A program made the position numbers and the translations under genes. From Nereida sp. MMG025 (GTDB lineage: Bacteria; Pseudomonadota; Alphaproteobacteria; Rhodobacterales; Rhodobacteraceae), in assembly GCF_021654165.1 (NCBI RefSeq), contig NZ_JAKFZN010000002.1, positions 177,001 through 241,000 of the forward strand: 64,000 bases of DNA. The letters run 5' to 3'. Below the pieces are notes generated by a model that had not been told where the DNA came from, did not search any database, and worked only from the letters and a program-made list of their open reading frames with translations. Shown here piece by piece: positions 35,446 to 44,306 of this stretch (position 1 is the first letter of the stretch; every line of letters starts with the position of its first letter).

Positions 35446-36401
35446 TCTTCAAGTGCGCTGTCGCGCACTGCCGCTGCCTGGTCCTCGGAATAAAACAGCG
35501 TCTTTTCGGGGATGTTCAGCAGGCTGAATTTTTCAGGCAAGAGGCTGTCGTCCAGCTTGGCAGGGAAAGACCAGTTGCCCTCTGGGATAATTGTCTGGAA
35601 TGCAGGCGATAGGATGAAGTCCATAAAGGCTTGCGTCAATTCGGGCTGGTCGGTGGTTTTGAGCTGGCCTGCCACCTCAACCATAAAATAGTGCCCTTCC
35701 TCAAAGATCGCGGCTGATTTGGTCAGATCGTCTTCGGCGATGATGTGATAGGCAGGTGAGGTGACATAGGACAACACCATATCCGCCTCTCCATCGGTGA
35801 AGAGACCGTAGCTTTCAGACCAGCCTTTTGTGACGGTCAGAATTTTGGGGGCCAATTGCTCCCATGCGTTTTGCGCATCATCGCCATAGACCTGTTTGAC
35901 CCAGAGCATCAAAGCAAGACCGGAAATCGACGTGCGCGGATCCTGGATAACGATCTTCACGTCATCTGGCATGGCCAGCAACGCATCAAAGCTGGTGGGC
36001 GGCGTATCCAGTTTGGTGTTGTCATAGATAAACGCCGTCTGCCCCCAGTTGAACGGCAAGAACACATCATCGTTCCACGCGATTGGCATGGTCAGATCGC
36101 TGGTGTCTTGGCCGTGTGGCGCAAACAAATCGGTTTCGCGCGCCTTTTTGGTGACATCCGTGTTCAGACCAATCACAGCGTCCGCTTTGGTGCGTTCGCC
36201 TTCCAGCAACAGCCGTTGCAGGGGATCACCTGTCACAAATTGCAGATCGCAATCGCATGTGGCCTCAAACGCGGTTTCAATCGCAGGGCCAGGGCCCCAT
36301 TCACTTCCGAAATAGTCGGGCGCATAAACGGTTAGAACGTCTTGGGCGGCAAGCGGTGTTGCAGCCAAGGTCAGTCCAACAGCAAGGGAAGTCAGTTTCA
36401 T
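35421..36401 (-). CDS. thiB: Thiamine-binding periplasmic protein
   Basis: A 326-residue solute-binding protein with a signal peptide (KLTSLAVGLTLAATPLAA, cut before QDVLTVY). Typical ThiB parts are VLTVYAPDYFGSEWGPGPAI, LQRLLLEGERTKADAVIGLN, and LSYVTSPAYHI. It binds thiamine, thiamine phosphate or thiamine diphosphate in the periplasm and hands it to ThiP. The start ATG at 36401 has GGAGA seven bases upstream; ATG 36407 two codons earlier is too close to that site. The upstream TPP riboswitch leaves a short leader before the start. Confidence 0.93.
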   Translation of the reverse strand: MKLTSLAVGLTLAATPLAAQDVLTVYAPDYFGSEWGPGPAIETAFEATCDCDLQFVTGDPLQRLLLEGERTKADAVIGLNTDVTKKARETDLFAPHGQDTSDLTMPIAWNDDVFLPFNWGQTAFIYDNTKLDTPPTSFDALLAMPDDVKIVIQDPRTSISGLALMLWVKQVYGDDAQNAWEQLAPKILTVTKGWSESYGLFTDGEADMVLSYVTSPAYHIIAEDDLTKSAAIFEEGHYFMVEVAGQLKTTDQPELTQAFMDFILSPAFQTIIPEGNWSFPAKLDDSLLPEKFSLLNIPEKTLFYSEDQAAAVRDSALEEWRAALRQ

Positions 36402-36458
36402 CGTCATCTCTCCATTTTGCCACGGGACGGATGGGGGATTAGGACGATGCGTCATAAA

Positions 36459-36545
36459 CCTTCCCTCCGCCGGTGTGAGCCGGTTCAGGTTCAACGGGTC
36501 CGCGTATCGCGTCTCAGCCCTTGTCAGGACACCCCGAGGTCCCCC
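36459..36545 (-). promoter_or_regulatory. TPP riboswitch (THI element)
   Basis: On the minus strand the conserved blocks appear in order: CTCGGGGTGTCC, GGGCTGAGA, ACCCGTTGAACCTGA and the closing CGGCGGAGGGAAGG. This is the thiamine-diphosphate aptamer. It precedes thiB by 58 bases and should shut off the thiBPQ uptake operon when thiamine diphosphate is plentiful, most likely by hiding the ribosome-binding site as is usual in proteobacteria; no terminator hairpin is obvious. Confidence 0.96.
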
Positions 36546-36636
36546 TTAGATATGTCGGCGTAAGCCTTGCGGCAAGTCGAAAGGTCTTGAGGGTCGCGCC
36601 CCTGCGCTTTAAGCCCATGCCAGAAGGAGACTGCGC

Positions 36637-37740
36637 ATGAGCCTGAATAGCTTTGGACATTTGTTTCGTGTGACCACCTGGGGCGAAAGCCATGGGCCGG
36701 CCTTGGGCGCAACCGTCGATGGTTGCCCGCCACAAGTGCCAGTGGATGCAACGATGCTTCAGCATTGGCTCGACAAGCGCAAACCCGGCCAGAATAAGAA
36801 CACGACACAGCGCAAGGAACCCGATGCGGTCGAAATTCTATCTGGTGTATTTGAAGGTCAGACAACGGGCACACCCATTCAGCTGATGATCCGCAATACC
36901 GACCAACGATCAAAAGACTATGGCGATATCGTTGAAAAATTCCGGCCCGGCCACGCCGATATCACCTATTGGCAGAAATACGGAATCCGCGATTACCGCG
37001 GCGGCGGACGTTCAAGTGCCCGTGAAACCGCATCGCGTGTTGCGGCGGGTGGCATTGCGCGTGAAGCGATCAAGGCGATGGCGCCTGATGTGCAGATCAC
37101 GGGCTATATGGTGCAGATGGGCGAAAAGAAAATTGACCGCACCAAATTCGATTGGGACCAAATCGGCCAAAATGATTTCTGGTGCCCCGATGCTGATGCG
37201 GCAGTTGAATGGGAAAGCTATCTTGATTGGCTGCGCAAAGATGATCATAACAGTGTGGGCGCAGTGATCGAAGTGGTCGCACGCGGTGTGCCAGCAGGCA
37301 TTGGCGCGCCTGTTTACGGCAAGTTAGACACTGATCTGGCCGCTGCGATGATGTCGATCAACGCTGTAAAAGGTGTGGAGATTGGCGAAGGCATGGCGGC
37401 CGCGGCCCTGACAGGACGTGATAACGCAGACGAGATTTTCATGGGGCCAAACGGCCCAGAATACTCAAGCAATCATGCGGGCGGTATTTTGGGAGGTATT
37501 TCGACTGGCCAAGACCTTGTGGTGCGCTTTGCTGTAAAGCCAACCTCCAGCATTTTGACGCCGCGCAAGACCATCACCAAATCAGGCACCGAGACCGAGA
37601 TCATCACCAAAGGGCGCCATGACCCTTGTGTTGGTATCCGTGCTGTTCCTGTGGGCGAGGCCATGATGGCCTGTGTGGTGCTGGACCATATGCTTTTGCA
37701 CCGTGGCCAGATCGGGGAAAACCGCGGCGCGATCGGTTAA
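36637..37740 (+). CDS. aroC: Chorismate synthase
   Basis: A 367-residue FMN-dependent enzyme that makes chorismate from 5-enolpyruvylshikimate-3-phosphate, the last step of the shikimate pathway. All three signature regions are visible: [20 protein letters not shown] near residues 5-24, [19 protein letters not shown] near 119-137, and the C-terminal [22 protein letters not shown] 36637 is preceded by AAGGAGA. The gene is divergent from the riboswitch-controlled thi operon. Confidence 0.97.
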   Translation: MSLNSFGHLFRVTTWGESHGPALGATVDGCPPQVPVDATMLQHWLDKRKPGQNKNTTQRKEPDAVEILSGVFEGQTTGTPIQLMIRNTDQRSKDYGDIVEKFRPGHADITYWQKYGIRDYRGGGRSSARETASRVAAGGIAREAIKAMAPDVQITGYMVQMGEKKIDRTKFDWDQIGQNDFWCPDADAAVEWESYLDWLRKDDHNSVGAVIEVVARGVPAGIGAPVYGKLDTDLAAAMMSINAVKGVEIGEGMAAAALTGRDNADEIFMGPNGPEYSSNHAGGILGGISTGQDLVVRFAVKPTSSILTPRKTITKSGTETEIITKGRHDPCVGIRAVPVGEAMMACVVLDHMLLHRGQIGENRGAIG

Positions 37741-37748
37741 AACAGTCT

Positions 37749-38150
37749 CTATTGCAGCGCAAGTTCCAGTAATTTGCGCACCTCGTCTTCTCGCATCACG
37801 GCCCCTTCGATGCGCCCCAACTCGCGCCGTCCGCGCAACAAAAGCAAGGTGGCATTCTGTTTGACACGGCGACGGTCAGCCATTTGCGAATTTCCAAAGG
37901 TATCGTAATCGACAACAATCGTTGTGATCGCTTCGCCGTAGGCAGGGTTTTCCGACGTCAGCTTTTCCAGTATTTCTGCGTGGCGGTCGCAGGCCAGACA
38001 CCAATCGGTTCGGAACTTCAACAAAACGGTCTGGCCTTCGGACAGTTTATCACGGTCCAGACGGGGCACATATTCCAGCCCCGCTGCCGATGAAAGGGAC
38101 CCCATGCAAACCAAAGCCGCAGCCAAACCTAAACCCAAACGTCGCATCAT
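37749..38150 (-). CDS. Exported thioredoxin-like protein
   Basis: About 133 residues. A signal peptide (MMRRLGLGLAAALVCMGSLS) is followed by a thioredoxin fold with the redox motif WCLAC (KFRTDWCLACDRHAEILEKL), a strand VVDYDTFG and RRELGRIEGAV near the C-terminus. The usual cis-Pro of thioredoxins is replaced by a QNATLLLLRG turn, so it is divergent. It likely acts on disulfides in the periplasm. The start is 38150 or the adjacent Met at 38147, after AAGGTGAG. Convergent with aroC, 8 bases apart. Confidence 0.8.
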   Translation of the reverse strand: MMRRLGLGLAAALVCMGSLSSAAGLEYVPRLDRDKLSEGQTVLLKFRTDWCLACDRHAEILEKLTSENPAYGEAITTIVVDYDTFGNSQMADRRRVKQNATLLLLRGRRELGRIEGAVMREDEVRKLLELALQ

Positions 38151-38182
38151 ATACTCACCTTGTTGCCCCAACGTCATATGAA

Positions 38183-39094
38183 TCAGTTCGCAGGGGATTT
38201 GGAAGCCTGTTTCGAGATTTGAACAGCAAAAATCCCAACTGCGATAATGATGACACCAACAATATCAAGCGCCCCGATCCGTTCGCCCAAAAACAGGGCA
38301 GCAATCACCACACCCAGAAAGGGATTGAGGAAATGAAACGTCGCAGCACGCACAGCCCCGATGCGCCGGACCAGAAGAAACCAGATCAATGTTGCAGCAA
38401 GGCCGGGGACCAATGTGGTATACACAAAAGCCAAGATCAGCTTGGTGTTCCAATTCACATCAAAAGTCTCAAAGACAAGCGCAGGGCCTGTAAGAACGGT
38501 TGCACCAATCAGCATCTGTAGGCCCACAATCATCAAGACCTGCCCGCCAGATGTAGCACCCCGCACAGAAAGGGTTGCGATGGTCAGCGAAAGGACACCC
38601 AAGACGCACAAGGCCAGCCCGAAAATATCCACGCCGGCCTGCAAACGTGAGCCCATAATAAGGGCAACACCGCCGATCCCCATGACCAATCCCGCAACGG
38701 CGGTGGCTTTCAGCCGCTCTTTAAAGACAAGCCAGCCGACCAAGGCCACAAGAAGTGGCATGGTCGATGCAATAATCGCGGCCAGAGACGCTTCGATGGT
38801 CTGCATCGCCACAAAGTTCAGACCCAGATAGAGCGCATTTTGGCAGACGCCAAAGATGACCGTGGCCCGCCATTGCGCAGGCGTCAGCCGCCACGACTGG
38901 CCCATCAGCCACGCGAGGATGACCGCAACCGCTCCCGAGATGAAGAACCGCAAGGCAAGCGCCATCAACGGCGGCGCATCGGCAACGATGATGCGCGCTG
39001 ACGTGAACGCTGATGACCACATCAACGCAAAAGTCAGCCCCATCAAAAGCGCGCGAATATCCAATCCAACCCTCCACGAAAAAGGGCCGCCCAT
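38183..39094 (-). CDS. EamA/DMT-family transporter
   Basis: A 303-residue protein with ten predicted helices in two EamA repeats (about residues 13-145 and 155-295). LIMGSRLQAGVD and WFLLVRRIGAVRAATFHFLN are typical of the RhaT/YdcZ-type group. It probably exports an amino acid or other metabolite; the substrate is unknown. ATG 39094 has AGGAAAGG upstream. It lies 33 bases after the HU gene on the same strand. Confidence 0.87.
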   Translation of the reverse strand: MGGPFSWRVGLDIRALLMGLTFALMWSSAFTSARIIVADAPPLMALALRFFISGAVAVILAWLMGQSWRLTPAQWRATVIFGVCQNALYLGLNFVAMQTIEASLAAIIASTMPLLVALVGWLVFKERLKATAVAGLVMGIGGVALIMGSRLQAGVDIFGLALCVLGVLSLTIATLSVRGATSGGQVLMIVGLQMLIGATVLTGPALVFETFDVNWNTKLILAFVYTTLVPGLAATLIWFLLVRRIGAVRAATFHFLNPFLGVVIAALFLGERIGALDIVGVIIIAVGIFAVQISKQASKSPAN

Positions 39095-39127
39095 GGCGAC
39101 CCTTTCCTAATCCGTCATGATCGCGGC

Positions 39128-39415
39128 TTAGCCGTTCACGCTGTCTTTCAGCGCTTTGGCGATTGTCATTTTGACAACTTTATCCGCGTCTTTTTTCAGC
39201 ATTTCGCCAGTGGCAGGGTTACGCACCATACGCTCTGGACGTTCACGGCAATAAATTTTGCCAACGCCTGGAAGTGTGACCGCGCCGCCGCCTGACACTT
39301 CGCGCGTGATCAGCGATGTTACAGCGTCAAGTGCAGCGCCTGCTGCTTTCTTGTCTGTACCCATTTCTTCTGCCAGTGCTGCCACCAGCTGTGTCTTGGT
39401 CATTGGTTTGCCCAT
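39128..39415 (-). CDS. hup: HU-family DNA-binding protein
   Basis: A 95-residue nucleoid protein. The helical N-terminus (MTKTQLVAALAEEMGTDKKA) and the DNA-binding arm RERPERMVRNPATGEMLKK fit HU/IHF, but the usual GFGxF turn is GVGKIYCR and the arm is close to the alpha-proteobacterial HU form. ATG 39415 has AAGGAGA seven bases upstream. It binds and bends DNA without strong sequence preference as a dimer. The upstream region to amn, about 125 bases, is AT-rich and should hold a strong promoter. Confidence 0.93.
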   Translation of the reverse strand: MGKPMTKTQLVAALAEEMGTDKKAAGAALDAVTSLITREVSGGGAVTLPGVGKIYCRERPERMVRNPATGEMLKKDADKVVKMTIAKALKDSVNG

Positions 39416-39539
39416 TTCAGGTCTCCTTGTTCGCGCCCGACAAATTGGGCCTCATGGACTGCATCTAACGGTATATTGTGTTTCCACACAACTATTTGTG
39501 GCCTTAAAAATAGGCAAAAACGCACTTTTTTCGGTGTTT

Positions 39540-41024
39540 TTACAGAAAAGCGGTCTCTTCAAAGCTGCGCAACTTGCGCGAGTGTATCCGCTCTAGTGGC
39601 ATTTCACGCAAATGCTCCATCGCGCGAATACCAATCATAAGATGACGAGCCACTTGCGTTTTATAAAAATCTGACGCCATGCCTGGCAACTTCAGCTCGC
39701 CATGCAGCGGTTTGTCAGACACACAAAGCAAGGTCCCGTAAGGCACGCGAAAGCGGAAACCGTTGGCAGCAATCGTTGCGCTTTCCATATCAAGGGCGAT
39801 GGCACGGCTTTGCGACAGACGCTGCACGGGGCCTTCTTGATCGCGCAATTCCCAGTTTCGGTTATCAAGGCTGGCCACAGTGCCCGTGCGCATGATGCGC
39901 TTGAGGTCATAGCCCTCCAGCTCTGTCACCTTTGCCACCGCGCTTTCCAACGCAATCTGGATCTCTGCAAGGGGCGGAATGGGCACCCAAACAGGCAGGT
40001 CGTCATCCAGCACTTTATCCTCGCGCAGGTAGGCGTGGGCCAAAACGAAATCACCCAATGCCTGACTGTTGCGCAGACCTGCACAATGCCCAACCATCAG
40101 CCAAGCATGGGGGCGCAGCACGGCAATATGATCGGTCGCTGTTTTTGCATTCGATGGGCCAACGCCGATATTGACCAATGTGATCCCCGCCCCGCCCGCG
40201 CGTTTGAGGTGATAGGTGGGCATTTGTGGCAGTTTTGCAGGCGGCGACATCGGCTGATCTGGATCGGTAATCACATCGTTTCCGGGGCCGACAAACGCGG
40301 TATAGCCACTGGTCTTATCTGCCAGCATCGCGCGGGCGTAGGCCTCAAATTCCTCGACATAGAATTGGTAATTGGTGAACAGAATGTAGTTCTGAAAATG
40401 CTCGGGTTCGGTCGCTGTGTAATGCGACAGTCTGGCCAAAGAGTAATCAACACGCTGCGCTGTAAAGGGTGCCAGCGGGCGCGAGCCGTCTTGAAAGGTA
40501 AAACCAAGCCCATTGACGATATCATCATTCGTGGTGGCCAAATCAGGCACATCAAACACGTCACGCAGGATGAACCCCATCGCACCTTCGTGCGGGACCG
40601 TCATCCCCCCACGGTTCGAGACCGCAAAGTGAACAGGCATCGGTGTTTGTGACACACCGACCTCAACACTGGTTTTGTGGTTTGTGATCAAAAGCCCGAT
40701 TTGCTGCTCAAGATAATTGCGAAACAGATCAGGGCGCGTGATTGTGGCGGAATATCCCCCCGGCGCGGCCACATGGCCAAAAGCCAAGCGGCTGTCCACC
40801 TGCGCATAGCTGGAGGTCCGCAACCTGATTTCCGGATAAAATGCGCGATACCTGCAATCAGGGCGCGTCCCGTTCAGGCTGTCGGAAAAAGCATTACACA
40901 GAAAATCTGCGGCTTGGGCGAACAGATCGCATAAATACGTCACCGCCGCTTCGGGATCATCAAAACTTTGATGATTGGCCTGATCTGGTGATTTCACAGG
41001 AAGCCCACTTTGTATCACCGACAT
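39540..41024 (-). CDS. amn: AMP nucleosidase
   Basis: A 494-residue enzyme that cleaves AMP to adenine and ribose-5-phosphate. The N-terminal regulatory part contains YLCDLFAQAADFLCNAFSDS; the C-terminal phosphorylase-like domain has TLVNIGVGPSNAKTATDHIA, WLMVGHCAGLRNSQALGDFV and DMESATIAANGFRFRVPYGT, with the catalytic Asp expected in LDMESAT. The length is normal. ATG 41024 has GGAGGG upstream; ATG 41048 would be too near that site. The gene stands alone. Confidence 0.93.
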   Translation of the reverse strand: MSVIQSGLPVKSPDQANHQSFDDPEAAVTYLCDLFAQAADFLCNAFSDSLNGTRPDCRYRAFYPEIRLRTSSYAQVDSRLAFGHVAAPGGYSATITRPDLFRNYLEQQIGLLITNHKTSVEVGVSQTPMPVHFAVSNRGGMTVPHEGAMGFILRDVFDVPDLATTNDDIVNGLGFTFQDGSRPLAPFTAQRVDYSLARLSHYTATEPEHFQNYILFTNYQFYVEEFEAYARAMLADKTSGYTAFVGPGNDVITDPDQPMSPPAKLPQMPTYHLKRAGGAGITLVNIGVGPSNAKTATDHIAVLRPHAWLMVGHCAGLRNSQALGDFVLAHAYLREDKVLDDDLPVWVPIPPLAEIQIALESAVAKVTELEGYDLKRIMRTGTVASLDNRNWELRDQEGPVQRLSQSRAIALDMESATIAANGFRFRVPYGTLLCVSDKPLHGELKLPGMASDFYKTQVARHLMIGIRAMEHLREMPLERIHSRKLRSFEETAFL

Positions 41025-41174
41025 GTCGAACCCTCCCTTGCGTCGCACCGTGGCAAACAGCTTTTCCGAAAGTCAAAACCTGCGCAACCCACAAACGTTC
41101 CATCGTGTTGCGCAAAAAAGACTGGCAAAACACAGGGTGACACGACAGGTTTATGACCAAATCAGGAGGGTCAA

Positions 41175-41930
41175 ATGAGCGTTACGCACATCAAGTCGAA
41201 TATGGATCACTGGCAGGAACGGGTTGATCTGGCAGCTGCATTTCGATGGACAGCGCGGCTGAATATGCATGAATCCGTGGCCAATCATTTCAGCCTTGCC
41301 ATCAATGATGACGGCACGCGGTTTTTGATGAACCCCAATCAAATGCATTTCAGCAGGATCAAAGCGAGCGATCTGATCGAAGTGGATGCAAATGATCCAG
41401 ATACGTTGCAGGGACCCAACGCCCCGGACCCAACGGCTTGGGGGTTGCATGGGGGTTTGCATCGCCACTGCGCCCACGCGCGCTGCGCCATGCATGTGCA
41501 TTCCATCCATGCGACCGTTCTTGCATCACTTGCTGATAGCCGCCTTCCCCCAATTGACCAAAACTGCGCCACCTTTTTCAATCGGTATGTGATCGATGAA
41601 AACTACGGCGGGCTTGCCTTCGAAGAGGAAGGAGAACGATGCGCCACGCTTTTCGATGACCCGAAGAAAAAGGTCATGATCATGGGCAACCACGGGGTGA
41701 TGATCATTGGGGATACGGTCGCCGAAACCTTCAACCGTCTGTATTATTTTGAACGTGCGGCGGAAACCTACATTCGTGCCTTGCAGACAGGCCGACCCCT
41801 TCGCATCCTTCCCGACGATATTGCCGAAAAAACCGCGCAGGAGTTGGAAGGATACCCAGAACAAGATGAGCGGCATTTGAACGAATTGAAGCTGATCTTG
41901 GACGAAGAAGGCTCTAACTATGCTCGATAG
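41175..41930 (+). CDS. Class II aldolase/adducin-domain protein
   Basis: A 251-residue protein of the class II aldolase/adducin family. The first part (AAFRWTARLNMHESVANHFS) and DDGTRFLMNPNQMHFSRI, the metal-binding HVHSIHATVL near residues 115-124 and MGNHGVMIIGDTVAETFNRL near 170-189 are typical. The third metal His is in GNHGV. The substrate is unclear; related proteins act on sugar phosphates or are annotated from catabolic pathways. ATG 41175 has AGGAGGGT upstream. It is followed by an SDR gene in the same direction, 43 bases on. Confidence 0.85.
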   Translation: MSVTHIKSNMDHWQERVDLAAAFRWTARLNMHESVANHFSLAINDDGTRFLMNPNQMHFSRIKASDLIEVDANDPDTLQGPNAPDPTAWGLHGGLHRHCAHARCAMHVHSIHATVLASLADSRLPPIDQNCATFFNRYVIDENYGGLAFEEEGERCATLFDDPKKKVMIMGNHGVMIIGDTVAETFNRLYYFERAAETYIRALQTGRPLRILPDDIAEKTAQELEGYPEQDERHLNELKLILDEEGSNYAR

Positions 41931-41973
41931 CGCCCAATGCCTTGCTAATTCATCCTTCTGAAAAGGACGTATC

Positions 41974-42825
41974 GTGTCTGTATTGCTTTCTTTTGGTCAT
42001 GGGTTTTCCGCCCGTGCGCTTACGCCTCTTCTGACGGGATGGACGATCTATGGCACAACGCGAACGACACAAAAGGCTCTAACCCTGCAAGAAACAGGGG
42101 TGACACCCGTTATATGGCCAGGGTCCGATGTATCTGATGCATTGGAACAGGCCACCCACATCCTTGTGTCAGCTGGCCCGTCTGACACGGGCGATCCCGT
42201 TCTGGCAGAGCTGCGTGATGCCATTGCTGCGCGTGCCACTTCACTGCAATGGGTCGGATATCTGTCCACAACGGGGGTTTACGGCGACCACCAAGGCGGT
42301 TGGGTGGATGAAGACACGCCACTGAGCCCTGCCACCAAACGCGGGCAACTGCGCGTGACAGCAGAGACAGATTGGCAAAGCATTCCCGACCTGCCCCTTC
42401 ATATCTTCAGGCTCGCGGGCATTTATGGCCCGGGTCGCGGACCCTTTTCAAAAGTGCGCAATGGGACAGCGCGGCGGATCATCAAAAAAGGCCAAGTGTT
42501 CAGTCGGATTCATGTTGAAGACATCGCGCAAGTCCTCAAGGCCTCGATCGACAGGCCAAATCCTGGTGCCATTTATAACCTATGTGACGACGACCCTGCC
42601 CCGCCAGAAGATGTGATTGCTTACGCAGCCAAGCTGCTGGATATGCCAATTCCGCCTGCAATAGACTATGAAACGGCAGATATGACCCCTATGGCGCGCA
42701 GCTTTTATGCCGAGTCCAAAAAGGTTCGCAACGATCGTATCAAAAGCGAACTTGGGGTCACGCTGAAATATCCTGACTACAAAAGCGGTCTTAACGCTCT
42801 TTTGGCTGCGGAAAAATCCGCATGA
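41974..42825 (+). CDS. SDR-fold nucleoside-diphosphate-sugar epimerase-like protein
   Basis: A 283-residue protein with an atypical, extended Rossmann SDR fold. The nucleotide-binding start is SVLLSFGHGFSARALTPLLT, with GTTRT after strand 2. The catalytic Tyr region is YLSTTGVYGDHQGGWVDEDT and GIYGPGR follows. It resembles YeeZ-like epimerases, which often lack the standard Tyr-x3-Lys; the substrate is unknown. The start is GTG at 41974 after AAAAGGA. Its end overlaps the convergent membrane protein gene by 35 bases. Confidence 0.85.
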   Translation: MSVLLSFGHGFSARALTPLLTGWTIYGTTRTTQKALTLQETGVTPVIWPGSDVSDALEQATHILVSAGPSDTGDPVLAELRDAIAARATSLQWVGYLSTTGVYGDHQGGWVDEDTPLSPATKRGQLRVTAETDWQSIPDLPLHIFRLAGIYGPGRGPFSKVRNGTARRIIKKGQVFSRIHVEDIAQVLKASIDRPNPGAIYNLCDDDPAPPEDVIAYAAKLLDMPIPPAIDYETADMTPMARSFYAESKKVRNDRIKSELGVTLKYPDYKSGLNALLAAEKSA

Positions 42826-43450
42826 TCAACCGCCCGAACAATGTGAACACACACAATAGCACCAGCGCGATGCCAAGGTTAACGCCGTAAAACGCCAATC
42901 TGTCTGCCAGAACCAGATCATTCAGGAACGGATAGGGCAGGCCCGATGTCACAGACCCAATGGGGCTGTCGTTCATCGGCGCAACAAACAGCTCTCCCCA
43001 TGCCAGATAGACACTAACAAGGCCCAAAAGCCAAAACATAGCAGGTTTCAGCCGCCGAAATGCCCGGTGCAAAAACAAAGCATCGATCCACTGCAACAAC
43101 GGGCCAAGCGCATGCAGGTAGTATTCCTTCCACCAAACACCCAAAGCACCGTCGCGCGTGACCGATGACGGATCTTCGAAAAACAGCTTCCAATACAGAA
43201 AGACGACCATCGCGTTGATGACAGCCGTCATCGCAATAAACCCATCCCATCGACGATCGCTGCGCCCTTCCATCAGTGCAATCAACCGCGATGCGCAAAA
43301 GAACGAACACAACAAGGCCCAGATGGTCAAATAGCGAAACGGGCCCCCCGCGCCTGAATAGTCACTGGTTGTGACCATCCAGACCGCATAAAAAGCCGCC
43401 AGCAAAAACACGCACCAGCGGTAGAAAAAGAGCCCTTTTGATCGTGCCAT
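42791..43450 (-). CDS. AIG1/Pr6Pr-like six-helix membrane protein
   Basis: A 219-residue protein with six predicted helices. The conserved-looking central part is VVFLYWKLFFEDPSSV, then EYYLHALGPLLQWIDALFLH and VYLAWGELFVAP, followed by GLPYPFLNDL. This order resembles FAR-17a/AIG1-type and Pr6Pr-type proteins, whose animal members hydrolyse fatty-acid esters of hydroxy fatty acids using a Thr and a His within the membrane; the His in YLHALGP is the candidate. The start ATG at 43450 gives a short basic N-terminus before helix 1. It overlaps the SDR gene at the 3' end. Confidence 0.65.
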   Translation of the reverse strand: MARSKGLFFYRWCVFLLAAFYAVWMVTTSDYSGAGGPFRYLTIWALLCSFFCASRLIALMEGRSDRRWDGFIAMTAVINAMVVFLYWKLFFEDPSSVTRDGALGVWWKEYYLHALGPLLQWIDALFLHRAFRRLKPAMFWLLGLVSVYLAWGELFVAPMNDSPIGSVTSGLPYPFLNDLVLADRLAFYGVNLGIALVLLCVFTLFGRLIMRIFPQPKER

Positions 43451-43541
43451 TTGCCCGCGCCTTTTGTATTGAGCGCATAGATTGACCCCTTGTTTCGAAA
43501 GGGTCCAGCGCCATATGCGTTCTAAAGACAGGTAAAGCACA

Positions 43542-44306
43542 ATGATCTCGACCCTCACCAACATTTTGGAACGCCCCGCGACGTCGCGGTTCATTATGGG
43601 TGTGATCATCTTCAATGCAATTTTGCTTGGGCTAGAGACCTCAGGGACCATCATGGCGCGATGGGGCACCATTATCCTGCTGCTCGACACAATATGCCTG
43701 AGCATCTTTGTCATCGAAATTGTTGCCAAATTAATCGTTTATCGTTTGTCCTTTTTCAAATCAGGATGGAATTGGTTCGACTTTGTCATCGTCGGCATCG
43801 CCCTGGTGCCTGCGGCGCAAGGCCTGAGTGTTCTGCGGGCCATGCGTGTGTTGCGCGTGTTGCGTATCATTACGGTCGCGCCAAGCCTGCGCCGCGTGGT
43901 CGACGGCTTTGTCACAGCCCTTCCCGGCATGGCCAGCGTGTTCCTGCTTATGGCGATTATCTTTTACATCGGGGGCGTCATGGCGACAAAATTGTTCGGC
44001 AGCGCATTTCCTGATTGGTTCGGCACACTTGGACTGTCGCTCTATTCCCTGTTCCAGATCATGACTCTTGAAAGCTGGTCTATGGGTATCGTGCGCCCCG
44101 TGATGGAAGTGTATCCCTATGCTTGGGCCTTCTTTGTGCCCTTCATCATGGTGACAACATTTGCGGTGGTAAACCTGATCGTCGGCCTGGTCGTAAATTC
44201 CATGCAAGACGCACATTCCGAAGAAAGCAACGCCCTTACAGACGCCTACCGCGACGAGGTGTTAGATCGCCTGAAAGCCATCGAACAGAGACTAAACCAG
44301 CGCTAA
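43542..44306 (+). CDS. Voltage-gated sodium channel, NaChBac type
   Basis: A 254-residue six-helix ion channel subunit. S1-S3 are clear; S4 reads [20 protein letters not shown] with four or more Arg at every third position, the voltage sensor. The pore has [20 protein letters not shown], where TLESWS is the selectivity filter of bacterial sodium channels. A C-terminal helix ([20 protein letters not shown]) would form the tetramer coiled coil. In such channels four subunits form a sodium-selective pore, plausible for a marine bacterium with sodium-driven motility or pH homeostasis. Its stop overlaps the convergent dxs stop by 4 bases. Confidence 0.92.
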   Translation: MISTLTNILERPATSRFIMGVIIFNAILLGLETSGTIMARWGTIILLLDTICLSIFVIEIVAKLIVYRLSFFKSGWNWFDFVIVGIALVPAAQGLSVLRAMRVLRVLRIITVAPSLRRVVDGFVTALPGMASVFLLMAIIFYIGGVMATKLFGSAFPDWFGTLGLSLYSLFQIMTLESWSMGIVRPVMEVYPYAWAFFVPFIMVTTFAVVNLIVGLVVNSMQDAHSEESNALTDAYRDEVLDRLKAIEQRLNQR

